A stretch of DNA of 30,045 nt from a bacterium (GTDB lineage Archaea; Nanoarchaeota; Nanoarchaeia; Woesearchaeales; UBA10216): positions 1 through 30,045 of the forward strand of contig JAAGZO010000317.1 in NCBI GenBank assembly GCA_024206195.1, given 5' to 3'. Below are positions 1 through 5,125 of this stretch, piece after piece; positions within the stretch are counted from its first letter, which is position 1, and each line of letters begins with the position of its first letter. The position numbers and the translations under genes were made by a program. Below the pieces are notes generated by a model, which made no database searches, was not told where the DNA came from, and was given only the letters and a program-made list of their open reading frames with translations.

Positions 1-1
1 T

Positions 2-247
2 GAGATAATTCAGGCAATGAGAAACTTCATTAATCAAAAGGAGTTGAAGATCGGATTCGACCAGCCACGGTTGAGAAAGATAGTCAATTACATAAGAACA
101 AACGCCTTGTTGCCGCTGATAGCAACCTCAAATGGCTATTATGTAAGCGAAGACACGGATGAGATAAAGAAGCAGGTCGAGAGCCTGGAACAGCGATCAC
201 GCCAGATTCAAAGAAGTGCAGACGGGTTGAAGAAGTATTTGAGTTAA
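2..247 (+). CDS. Winged-helix-like phage protein, 5' end cut by window
   Basis: The frame is open to the left edge of the window, so the start is not visible; an in-frame ATG exists at 17 but the codons before it (EIIQA) continue the same helical pattern, so I treat the gene as partial. The visible part looks like a winged helix-turn-helix: a helix with FDQPRLRKIVNYIRTN as a recognition-type segment, a short beta wing around SNGYYVSED, and a final amphipathic helix (residues 50-76 from the ATG) that could be a coiled coil. Phages of Bacteroidetes often carry such small proteins near replication genes. DNA binding is inferred from pattern only. Its stop codon lies 17 nt before the first gene of the cassette array. 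Confidence 0.6.
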   Translation, partial: EIIQAMRNFINQKELKIGFDQPRLRKIVNYIRTNALLPLIATSNGYYVSEDTDEIKKQVESLEQRSRQIQRSADGLKKYLS

Positions 248-263
248 CTTAAATTGAAATAAA

Positions 264-524
264 ATGGAATTAAGAGATTTAGAAAATTTTTACTTACTTC
301 TTTCAGAAAAGGGAGTATTAATAGATAAGGAAAAAGGAACTGACAACGCTGTTTATTGGGCTAATAAATTTTATGAAACTCTGCCCAAAGGAGAAGTTTC
401 GAGCGTTAGCGAAAACGAGCAGACAAAAGAAGTTTGTCCTGTTCATAAAACGAAACTGTATAAGCATCCGAATGGGAATGCGTATTGCTCACTTTGTGAC
501 TATGTTGTCAAATGGACAAACTGA
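264..524 (+). CDS. Two-part small protein: helical N-terminus plus Cys-rich zinc-ribbon-like C-terminus (cassette unit 1)
   Basis: This 86-residue protein has a helical N-terminal part (about 1-42) and a C-terminal part with C-x2-H and C-x2-C pairs (CPVH at about 58-61, CSLC at about 76-79) that look able to bind one zinc ion. The two parts are joined by a linker reading EVSSVSENE. The linker is encoded by a core-type recombination sequence at 400-417 that is repeated inverted after the stop codon. The protein resembles 2979-3221 in its leader, N-terminal pattern and linker, and 1883-2131 in its C-terminal part (EQTKEVCPVH versus EQKEVCVHP). The 26 nt around the start (244-269) are identical to 2959-2984. 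Function unknown; nucleic-acid or protein binding is possible. Confidence 0.7.
   Translation: MELRDLENFYLLLSEKGVLIDKEKGTDNAVYWANKFYETLPKGEVSSVSENEQTKEVCPVHKTKLYKHPNGNAYCSLCDYVVKWTN
400..417 (+). repeat. Inner core of unit 1, inside a reading frame
   Basis: CGAGC followed by GTTAGCGAAAACG (405-417). It is the inverted counterpart of CGTTTTCGTTAAC at 546-558 (12/13). It encodes the SSVSEN linker of the protein at 264-524, so the core lies in frame between the two protein parts. Confidence 0.6.
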
Positions 525-539
525 TTGGCTGCGTCCCTC

Positions 540-651
540 TTCGGGCGTTTTCGTTAACAGCTCGGAGTGTATGCGAAGTGGAATGAAGGGATGCGAAGCA
601 GACTGAAAATTTCAATTCGTATCATTCGATTTCGTATACACTCAGTTGCAC
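540..651 (+). repeat. attC-like palindromic site 1
   Basis: Inverse core ending in GTTAAC (to 558), spacer AGCTCG, left arm 565-585, a 37-nt loop, right arm 623-643 (18/21 complementary to the left arm), a 1-nt spacer, and core GTTGCAC (645-651). The long left and short right spacers recur in all sites of the array. Confidence 0.6.
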
Positions 652-705
652 ATAGTGACGTATCGAACTTAAATAACTTATTTAAATAACTAAAACAGAA
701 AAATT

Positions 706-846
706 ATGTTACAAACATGGAGAAGATGGTGTTTATTTCTTGGACTTATGTTTCATATTGCTCCTCAGTATGAGTTTGTTGATTTGGAATATTATGTAGC
801 TATTATTCTTATCGGCTTTGGATGCAATTTATTTAATCAGGAATAA
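706..846 (+). CDS. Small membrane protein candidate (unit 2)
   Basis: This 46-residue frame follows the array's usual leader (AAAACAGAAAAATT before the ATG), the same leader as at 1455, which supports it as a real gene. It has a basic, Trp-rich start (WRRW), a hydrophobic stretch at about residues 9-19 and a second one at about 30-41 (YVAIILIGFGC). This suggests one or two membrane passes. It lies between the outer start of unit 2 (645-668) and the inner core at 873-884. No family recognised; a short toxin- or holin-like peptide is possible but not supported by any motif. Confidence 0.5.
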   Translation: MLQTWRRWCLFLGLMFHIAPQYEFVDLEYYVAIILIGFGCNLFNQE

Positions 847-866
847 TTTTTCTATCGAATGAACTC

Positions 867-948
867 CGAGCTGTTGCACACAATAGGGGGATGCAGTGAC
901 ACGTAGTGTCGCAGACCCCGTGCCGTTCGATACGGCATTGTGTGCAAC
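867..948 (+). other. Gene-free structured segment of unit 2 (inner core to inverse core)
   Basis: CGAGCT then GTTGCACACAAT (873-884) pairs perfectly with ATTGTGTGCAAC (937-948). Inside are two more stem-loops: GGGG/CCCC enclosing GTGACAC-GTA-GTGTCGC (about 886-919), and TGCCG/CGGCA (about 921-937). The fold is a multi-branched cruciform of about 76 nt without a reading frame. The inverse-core side also pairs with the unit's outer start at 645-668 (21/24). Confidence 0.5.
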
Positions 949-1342
949 GCTCACCGTGTAAAGCGTAGTGTGGCGCATGAATAAGTAAATAGATTTATAA
1001 TAACTAAAATAAAAATTATGGGTTACGGAGGAATTACATTTAGAGACCAGATTAACAATAACAAGAAAAAGATAGTTGAATACTTAAAGGAGAATGGGGA
1101 GCAGTACACTTCCGATATTACTCGAAGATATAATGGACAAAAAGAGCAGGCAGCCGTCAGGAAGGCTCTCAATGAATTAAGAAAAGAGGGTATTATTACA
1201 ACAGACGATAAGGTTCGTATATGGAGAGGCAAAAGGTGGTGGATTTGTTAATTTTTATCCTAAATTATGTGTGAACGAATCGAAAAGAAAGCCACACGAA
1301 GAGCTTTTAATGCGCCACACTACGCTTTGCACATTGTTAGGG
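937..1342 (+). repeat. attC-like site 2, with a gene in its loop
   Basis: Inverse core GTGCAAC (942-948), spacer GCTCACCG, left arm 957-976, then the gene 1018-1251, right arm 1312-1331 (19/20 complementary to the left arm), spacer CATT, core GTTAGGG (1336-1342). An alternative hairpin pairs 1304-1318 with 1396-1409. Confidence 0.5.
1018..1251 (+). CDS. Winged-helix DNA-binding-like protein (between arms of site 2)
   Basis: A 77-residue protein with a winged helix-turn-helix pattern: helix 1 KKKIVEYLKENG, a turn and helix 2 (YTSDITRRYN), a recognition-type helix EQAAVRKALNELRKEG, then a wing ITTDDKVRIWRGKRWWIC that ends in strong basic and aromatic residues. This is the layout of small MarR/ArsR-like repressors or of phage replication-associated helices. 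The A-rich leader AAAATAAAAATT precedes the ATG. It is flanked closely by the two arms of palindrome site 2, so it could move with that palindrome. Regulation of cassette or phage genes is possible but only inferred. Confidence 0.65.
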   Translation: MGYGGITFRDQINNNKKKIVEYLKENGEQYTSDITRRYNGQKEQAAVRKALNELRKEGIITTDDKVRIWRGKRWWIC

Positions 1343-1408
1343 CTTGTTGCCCTGACTTACAGATGAACTAAATTAGAATTAGCCTTACGTTTTTCGTGGC
1401 GTATTAAA

Positions 1409-1430
1409 CGGTGAGCGTTAGGGTTAATTG
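1409..1430 (+). repeat. Inner core of unit 3
   Basis: CGGTGAGC then GTTAGGGTTAATTG (1417-1430), complementary to CAATTAGCCCTAAC at 1662-1675 (13/14, the odd one a G-T pair). It lies just upstream of the gene at 1455. The 32 nt 1392-1423 are identical to 2551-2582. Confidence 0.55.
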
Positions 1431-1454
1431 AAGAAAATTAAAAACAGAAAAATT

Positions 1455-1634
1455 ATGAAAACAAGATTTATGGAAAGATACACAAGGGCAGAATTACAAA
1501 TTGATAAAAGTGCTTTTGATGAACTCAGAGTTGGTGATTACATTAGTTTTAAAAACAAACAATATAGAGTTGATTATAGGGAATTTAATTATGATGAAAA
1601 AGTGCGTATTGCTTATGTTACCGAATTACAATAA
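1455..1634 (+). CDS. Small beta-rich hypothetical protein (unit 3)
   Basis: A 59-residue frame. I use the ATG at 1455, not the TTG at 1428, because the array's standard leader AACAGAAAAATT stands directly before it and the TTG would lie inside the inner core. The sequence has a short charged N-terminus and then a beta pattern (LRVGDYISFKNKQYRVDYREF) like a small SH3-like or OB-like barrel strand set. The family is not recognised. It lies between an inner core and its inverse core, so the whole gene sits on one putative mobile segment. Confidence 0.55.
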   Translation: MKTRFMERYTRAELQIDKSAFDELRVGDYISFKNKQYRVDYREFNYDEKVRIAYVTELQ

Positions 1635-1661
1635 TTTTTATGAATTTTCTGTCCCGAAGGG

Positions 1662-1846
1662 CAATTAGCCCTAACGGGCTCGGATGTATAGTGAGTGAAT
1701 AGCGAAAGTGTTTTGTCGTTCATTTATAAACATCAAAATAGTTTGATTACCAAATTTAGCAGAATATGATAAACAAAGTAAATACCAAAACACAAAAAGC
1801 TATGAGCCACTATCATTTGGTTCATTCACTATACATCGTGTTAGTC
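1662..1846 (+). repeat. attC-like palindromic site 3, longest non-coding loop
   Basis: Inverse core CCCTAAC (1669-1675), spacer GGGCTCG, left arm 1683-1699, a loop of about 120 nt, right arm 1821-1837 (16/17 complementary), spacer GT, core GTTAGTC (1840-1846). The loop holds a further pair GTGTTTTG / CAAAACAC and no convincing reading frame. Confidence 0.65.
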
Positions 1847-1882
1847 GCTGTGGCGCACAATTATTAACTTAAAACAAATATT

Positions 1883-2131
1883 ATGAAAACTAAACGAGAC
1901 GAATTAATTGAATTTTCTAAGTACTTATGTGAACATTTTAGCACACTTGACGGAAAGACTCACGTTGATTATGTCAATGACTACTTAGAAATTAATTCTG
2001 AACCTAATGAATCCGAGCCCGTTACTCGCAATGAAGAGCAAAAAGAAGTTTGTGTTCATCCAGATAGAGGTATCCTAAGAGTAAATGGTAGGTGGTATTG
2101 TAGCAAGTGTTACTCCTATGTATACAGATAA
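1883..2131 (+). CDS. Two-part small protein with zinc-ribbon-like C-terminus (unit 4)
   Basis: An 82-residue protein. The N-terminal part (about 1-44, RDELIEFSKYLCEHF and VDYVNDYLE) matches a small helical protein type common in phages of Bacteroidetes; the gene at 3266-3439 shows the same pattern. The C-terminal part has CVHP near residue 57 and CSKC near 75, a possible zinc ribbon like that of 264-524. The junction is encoded by the inner core at 2013-2033. The leader TTATTAACTTAAAACAAATATT precedes the ATG. Its C-terminal segment is bounded by a perfect 13-nt inverted repeat (2021-2033 and 2162-2174). Function unknown. Confidence 0.7.
   Translation: MKTKRDELIEFSKYLCEHFSTLDGKTHVDYVNDYLEINSEPNESEPVTRNEEQKEVCVHPDRGILRVNGRWYCSKCYSYVYR
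2013..2033 (+). repeat. Inner core of unit 4, inside a reading frame
   Basis: CCGAGCCC then GTTACTCGCAATG (2021-2033), perfectly complementary to CATTGCGAGTAAC at 2162-2174. It encodes the SEPVTRNE linker between the helical and Cys-rich parts of the protein at 1883-2131. Confidence 0.6.
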
Positions 2132-2154
2132 AAACTGATTTGCTCTGTGCGCCC

Positions 2155-2501
2155 TGTGCGCCATTGCGAGTAACGCTCACCGTGTAAAGCGTAGTGTGGC
2201 GGATTAAAATAAAGTAAATACTATTAATTAACTAAAATAAAAATTATGAAATTAGAAAAAGTAACCAAAGCGTACAGTAAAGACAATGTTGAATTATTAC
2301 TACATATTCAGCAATGGTTGGCAAAAGGCTATAAAATGAGCAAACTTGTTTATGAAAACAATCAGTTTAAAGATAAGCCTATCTATGCTGAATTTGAATT
2401 GTGGAAATAATTTTTATCTAAACTAAGCGTGTAGACGAATCGAAAAGAAAGCCACACGAAGAGCTTTTAATACGCCACATTCGCTTTGCACATTGTTAGG
2501 G
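2155..2501 (+). repeat. attC-like site 4, with a gene in its loop
   Basis: Inverse core GAGTAAC (2168-2174), spacer GCTCACCG, left arm 2183-2201, the gene 2246-2410, right arm 2473-2490 (complementary with one gap and a few mismatches), spacer CATT, core GTTAGGG (2495-2501). Left arm and spacer are identical to those of site 2, but the enclosed gene differs. Confidence 0.5.
2246..2410 (+). CDS. Small hypothetical protein (between arms of site 4)
   Basis: A 54-residue frame behind the leader AAAATAAAAATT, the same leader as at 1018. The sequence has a mid helix (DNVELLLHIQQWLAKGYKMS) and a short C-terminal beta stretch ending in WK. I recognise no family. It occupies the same position, between the same palindrome arms, as the unrelated winged-helix gene at 1018-1251, which suggests that different genes are exchanged into an otherwise conserved frame of repeats. 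Confidence 0.5.
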   Translation: MKLEKVTKAYSKDNVELLLHIQQWLAKGYKMSKLVYENNQFKDKPIYAEFELWK

Positions 2502-2567
2502 CTTGTTGCCCTGACTTAACAGATAAGTTACTTTGATTAATCCCAACGTCTTTCGTGGCGTATTAAA

Positions 2568-2589
2568 CGGTGAGCGTTAGGGCTAATTG
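2568..2589 (+). repeat. Inner core of unit 5
   Basis: CGGTGAGC then GTTAGGGCTAATTG (2576-2589). Together with the preceding GAGC it makes a perfect 18-nt inverted repeat with CAATTAGCCCTAACGCTC at 2848-2865. This is the longest perfect pair in the array and brackets the whole gene 2621-2818. Confidence 0.65.
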
Positions 2590-2620
2590 AAGAATTTAAA
2601 AACATTTTAAAATTATAACA

Positions 2621-2818
2621 ATGAAAGAACTACTTAAAGTCATTGACGAGTATAGAAAATATTACAATATAGTCATACAGATGTATAATAGGGATGTCAA
2701 TATTTATGTAAATAGACCAGACGATGACTCTGAATTATTTTCTATAGGAGGATATTCTGAAATAAGGGATGCTCTTAAAGAGGCTGTGGATATGCTGAAA
2801 AGGATATGCCCTTTATAA
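2621..2818 (+). CDS. Small hypothetical protein (unit 5)
   Basis: A 65-residue acidic protein: N-terminal helix (MKELLKVIDEYRKYYN), a beta hairpin (IVIQMYNRDVNIYVN), an acidic turn (PDDDSELF), and a C-terminal helix (SEIRDALKEAVDMLKRICPL). The alpha-beta-beta-alpha layout is compact and plausible as a folded domain; no family recognised. The gene is bracketed by a perfect 18-nt inverted repeat, so it occupies one putative mobile segment, in the position equivalent to 1455-1634. Confidence 0.6.
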   Translation: MKELLKVIDEYRKYYNIVIQMYNRDVNIYVNRPDDDSELFSIGGYSEIRDALKEAVDMLKRICPL

Positions 2819-2847
2819 TTTTTAAATGGCAATTCTGTCCCGAAGGG

Positions 2848-2939
2848 CAATTAGCCCTAACGCTCGAAACGTATGAGCCGTTGCGAAGCAACAAGAGGCT
2901 CATTCGACTTTGGGCAATGGCTTATGCGTTTTGTTAGCG
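2848..2939 (+). repeat. attC-like palindromic site 5
   Basis: Inverse core CCCTAAC (2855-2861), spacer GCTCG, left arm 2867-2879, loop with a small stem GTTGC-GAA-GCAAC, right arm 2919-2931 (11/13, mismatches are G-T type), 1-nt spacer, core GTTAGCG (2933-2939). At about 92 nt it is the most compact site and the closest in size to a conventional attC. Confidence 0.65.
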
Positions 2940-2978
2940 AATGCGCCCGAACTGATTATTAACTTAAATTGAAATAAA

Positions 2979-3221
2979 ATGGAAAAAAGTTTAAAGGATT
3001 TTTACGAATTTTGTGACCAAAACGCACCAATATTAGATTTCAGTATTATATCTGACTGGTTCAGTAAGTATAATAAATCATTTAAACAGCCCAGAGTTGA
3101 AGTTTCGAGCGTTAGCGAAAACGAGGTAAAAAAGAAGCCTTGTTCTTTTATTGAATGCTCCATTCATAACAATCCTTCTATTAACGGGTGTGAAGATTGT
3201 GACGACTATTTTACAAACTAA
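2979..3221 (+). CDS. Two-part small protein, paralogue of 264-524 (unit 6)
   Basis: An 80-residue protein: a helical N-terminus (MEKSLKDFYEFCDQN, ISDWFSKYN) similar to the start of 264-524, the shared linker EVSSVSENE, and a different Cys-containing C-terminus (CSFIEC, then CEDC at about 72-75). The Cys pairs suggest zinc binding, but the spacing differs from its paralogues. The nucleotides over the linker are the same as in 264-524, whereas the C-terminal codons are not. That is the pattern expected from exchange of the C-terminal part at the core. Function unknown. Confidence 0.7.
   Translation: MEKSLKDFYEFCDQNAPILDFSIISDWFSKYNKSFKQPRVEVSSVSENEVKKKPCSFIECSIHNNPSINGCEDCDDYFTN
3106..3123 (+). 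repeat. Inner core of unit 6, inside a reading frame
   Basis: CGAGC then GTTAGCGAAAACG (3111-3123), identical to the inner core of unit 1 and perfectly complementary to CGTTTTCGCTAAC at 3446-3458. It encodes the linker of the protein at 2979-3221. Confidence 0.6.
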
Positions 3222-3265
3222 AAGGCGTTTTTGCCGTCCCGAAATATAAATAGAAAATAAAAATT

Positions 3266-3439
3266 ATGAAATTAACACGCATAGAATTAATTGAAATATT
3301 AGAAATGTATAATAAATTCCTAATGGAGTGTGGATATTTAGATGACGATTGTTGGTGTGAAAATCCTTCTGCTATTGATAGATTTCTAAATGAAAATAAT
3401 TCGAGATTAATAAGTCGCCCGTCAGATAGACGTAGTTAG
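3266..3439 (+). CDS. Small helical protein, N-terminal-part homologue (unit 6)
   Basis: A 57-residue frame behind the leader AAAATAAAAATT. The pattern IELIEILEMYNKFLMECGY and AIDRFLNENN matches the N-terminal parts of the two-part proteins, especially 1883-2131, and a small protein type common in phages of Bacteroidetes. It lacks a Cys-rich C-terminus. Its last codons run into the inverse core (3438-3458), so the stop codon sits at the recombination sequence. It could be a copy of this family whose C-terminal segment was lost. Function unknown. Confidence 0.55.
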   Translation: MKLTRIELIEILEMYNKFLMECGYLDDDCWCENPSAIDRFLNENNSRLISRPSDRRS

Positions 3440-3458
3440 TTCGGGCGTTTTCGCTAAC
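3438..3458 (+). repeat. Terminal inverse core of the array
   Basis: Complementary to the start of unit 6 at 2933-2953 (19/21) and perfectly to the inner core 3111-3123. No clear pairing arms or right core follow before the recombinase gene at 3515, so this last site looks incomplete or is the fixed end of the array. Confidence 0.5.
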
Positions 3459-3514
3459 TAATAGTAAACACAATTAATTAAAACCACTATAAACATTGCT
3501 AATCTAAAAACATT

Positions 3515-4327
3515 ATGACAGATTTAACCTTAACCTATGTCACGGAATTAAGAAACAAACCGACCATTAATTCCGAGCGAACAATAGAGTCTTATACATC
3601 TGCTTTAAAAAAGTTCATGAGTGAAAATTCTCGTGCTTACAGGATGTCTAAGGCGGAATTAAAAACGTACTTGGCTGGTATTAGATCAACTTACTCTGAT
3701 AGCTACTATAATATATTAGGCTCTGCTATGAAGGTGCTATACAATGATGTCTATAAACAGCCTAATAAAATGACCTGGTTTCGTGCCTTGAAGTCAAGAA
3801 AGAAATTTGTTGATATTATCAAACAATCCGAGTTTGAGCAAATGATGAGAAATGCAAGCAATATAAAGCATAAGCTAATTATCATACTGCTGTACTCTAC
3901 TGGAGTTCGATTGTCCGAACTGTTAGATATTAAGCTTTCTGATATAGACACGGATAACGATAGAATATTCATAAGATCAGTTAAGGGTGGAAAAAACAGA
4001 CACGTACAGCTACACGAACTAACAAAGAGGTATTTATTAGCGTATCTGAAGGAATGGGATCCTGTGAATTATTTACTAAATGGTCAATTTAGTGAAAGAT
4101 ACTCACCTGGAAGCGTACAGGCTATAATAAAAAGAGCTTCTAATGGCAAACACAACCCACATAAATTCAGGCATACATACCTTTCAAACGTCATTGAGAA
4201 AGTAGATGTTTTTGCAGCCAAAGAACTTGCTGGTCATTCCGCACTTTCTTCAACTTTGTTTTATAGTCACATACCATTAGACAGATTACAAACGATGTAT
4301 AATCCACTGGATGCTGTCGCTGTTTAA
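3515..4327 (+). CDS. Tyrosine recombinase / integrase
   Basis: A 270-residue protein with both parts of a tyrosine recombinase: an N-terminal SAM-like core-binding helical region (about 1-90) and a catalytic domain with Arg132 (GVRLSEL), Lys157 (VKGGK), His216-x2-Arg219 (NPHKFRH), His241 (LAGHS) and nucleophile Tyr250 (STLFYSHI). All six expected positions are present. It is short, like XerC/D-like phage enzymes. I see no extra segment between the Lys and the HxxR box like the one that marks integron IntI enzymes. It could integrate the phage, move the adjacent cassettes, or both. It is transcribed in the same direction as the array and begins 56 nt after the last inverse core. Confidence 0.92.
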   Translation: MTDLTLTYVTELRNKPTINSERTIESYTSALKKFMSENSRAYRMSKAELKTYLAGIRSTYSDSYYNILGSAMKVLYNDVYKQPNKMTWFRALKSRKKFVDIIKQSEFEQMMRNASNIKHKLIIILLYSTGVRLSELLDIKLSDIDTDNDRIFIRSVKGGKNRHVQLHELTKRYLLAYLKEWDPVNYLLNGQFSERYSPGSVQAIIKRASNGKHNPHKFRHTYLSNVIEKVDVFAAKELAGHSALSSTLFYSHIPLDRLQTMYNPLDAVAV

Positions 4328-4334
4328 AAATAGA

Positions 4335-4366
4335 TTTGCAAATTAAATATAATATATGTACATTGC
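4335..4366 (+). promoter_or_regulatory. Bacteroidetes-type promoter
   Basis: TTTG (4335-4338), a 20-nt spacer, then TACATTGC (4359-4366), close to TAnnTTTG. Correct spacing, -7 element imperfect at the last two bases. It would serve the ribbon-helix-helix gene at 4383. Confidence 0.45.
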
Positions 4367-4382
4367 ACTATAAAATAACAGT

Positions 4383-4529
4383 ATGGCAAGAGAGACTATA
4401 ACAGTAACAATAGAGGGAAAAGTCATAACAGACGGGAAGGAACAAGCAAAGGCTGAAGTGAGAAGCTTTTCCAATTATTTAGAATGGCTTATAATTAGAG
4501 ATAAACAAAGAATAGAACATAAAAAATGA
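4383..4529 (+). CDS. Ribbon-helix-helix DNA-binding-like protein
   Basis: A 48-residue protein with an initial beta strand (ETITVTIEGKV) and two helices, the second containing RSFSNYLEWLIIRD, the signature look of Arc/CopG-type ribbon-helix-helix proteins. These bind operator DNA as dimers and often regulate their own operon. A promoter-like element is just upstream. The stop codon overlaps the next start in an ATGA arrangement, so the two genes are likely translationally coupled. Assignment is by pattern. Confidence 0.6.
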   Translation: MARETITVTIEGKVITDGKEQAKAEVRSFSNYLEWLIIRDKQRIEHKK

Positions 4530-4735
4530 GTGCAGTAACGCTTCATAGAATCAGACTCTTTACAACTGATGTCAGTAGAAGCTTAAGGTGTGTAAGATAT
4601 GAATGCAACGAGGAGAGGAAATTTGAAAACGAGGGGGAGTACATGAGTTTCGTTAAGGGGCTTAAAGCAATGTACAGAGGGAAACTCGATGTTGTAACAC
4701 ACACAAGCAGACGAAGATCAGGAAAGCACCGATAG
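4526..4735 (+). CDS. Small basic hypothetical protein
   Basis: A 69-residue, strongly basic protein (C-terminus HTSRRRSGKHR) starting in an ATGA overlap with the ribbon-helix-helix gene, which is the best evidence that it is real. It has two Cys (RCVRYEC) and a central acidic stretch. A minus-strand frame covers the same bases but lacks any leader. No family recognised; a partner of the upstream DNA-binding protein is possible. Confidence 0.45.
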   Translation: MSAVTLHRIRLFTTDVSRSLRCVRYECNEERKFENEGEYMSFVKGLKAMYRGKLDVVTHTSRRRSGKHR

Positions 4736-4798
4736 TGCCTTTCGGGAGTCATTTTGAATGTTGCAAAAACACAACATAACGGGGATAATACGTTAAAA

Positions 4799-5122
4799 AT
4801 GAAAAAAAAGACAAAGCAAAAAAGGATCTATTTATCGGGAAAAATAACAGGATTACGATACGAAGATGCGAAGGTATTATTTGAACAGGCAGAGAAAGAG
4901 CTTATAAAAAAAGAATGGACTCAAGCAAGTATAGTAAACCCGATGAAGATTCAGTTCTGTATAGACTGTAAAAGCTGGGAACAGATCATGGTCGAGGACA
5001 TAAAGCACTTATTATTCTGTGATTCTATTTACATGCTGAGAAATTGGGGTTCATCGAGAGGGGCCAGAATTGAGTACGCCATTGCAAAAGAAATGAAGAA
5101 AACGATAATATTTCAAGACTGA
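4799..5122 (+). CDS. DUF4406-like (nucleoside deoxyribosyltransferase-fold) protein
   Basis: A 107-residue protein starting at the ATG at 4799, which has an A-rich leader; an upstream TTG at 4754 is less likely. It shows the features of the DUF4406 group: IYLSGKITGL near the start, VNPM in the middle, WEQIMVEDIKHLLFCDSIYML, and NWGSSRGARIEYAIAKEM. The fold is related to nucleoside 2-deoxyribosyltransferases, and the conserved S-x-GA-x-IE segment resembles their nucleotide-binding and catalytic region. Such small enzymes are frequent in phages; their substrate is generally unknown. Confidence 0.75.
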   Translation: MKKKTKQKRIYLSGKITGLRYEDAKVLFEQAEKELIKKEWTQASIVNPMKIQFCIDCKSWEQIMVEDIKHLLFCDSIYMLRNWGSSRGARIEYAIAKEMKKTIIFQD

Positions 5123-5125
5123 AAC

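Larger units (their letters stand above)
244..3458 (+). mobile_element. Integron-like cassette array (about six units)
   Basis: Nine small genes, all on the + strand, are separated by five long imperfect palindromes plus one terminal inverse core. Each palindrome reads: inverse core ending in AAC, a spacer of 5-8 nt containing GCTC, a left arm, a loop, the right arm, a spacer of 1-4 nt, then G^TTA or G^TTG. Putative unit boundaries are at 645/646, 1336/1337, 1840/1841, 2495/2496 and 2933/2934. Each unit's first 18-24 nt are complementary to its own inverse core (21/24, 16/18, 17/20, 16/18 and 19/21 for units 2-6). That is expected if a unit can exist as a circle with one complete attC-like site. 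I saw no good internal promoters, which also fits cassettes. A tyrosine recombinase gene follows immediately. The integron reading is inferred, not proven. Confidence 0.6.

Noticed and set aside
227..257. Promoter for the array (TTG, 20 nt, TAAATTGA)
   Set aside because: Spacing fits but the -7 element is two bases off, and the equivalent sequence before 2979 lacks the upstream TTG.
400..558. Invertible (shufflon-like) switch of the C-terminus of 264-524
   Set aside because: Reading the segment 405-558 inverted gives only about 12 further codons before a stop and no zinc-binding part. The inverted 3111-3458 segment also gives no Cys-rich part. Inversion is not excluded, but cassette exchange fits better.
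373..606. A 77-codon frame overlapping 264-524
   Set aside because: It runs out of frame across the gene and through palindrome site 1; no leader and no domain pattern.
946..2862. Spaced direct repeats, considered as CRISPR or simple tandem duplication
   Set aside because: Repeats are long, imperfectly palindromic, unevenly spaced and flank genes, and the intervening genes are not homologous.
3515..4327. Canonical integron integrase IntI
   Set aside because: No visible IntI-specific insertion and the protein is short; annotated as a general tyrosine recombinase.
4543..4752. Minus-strand frame opposite 4526-4735
   Set aside because: No promoter or leader, while the plus-strand frame has ATGA coupling to its neighbour.
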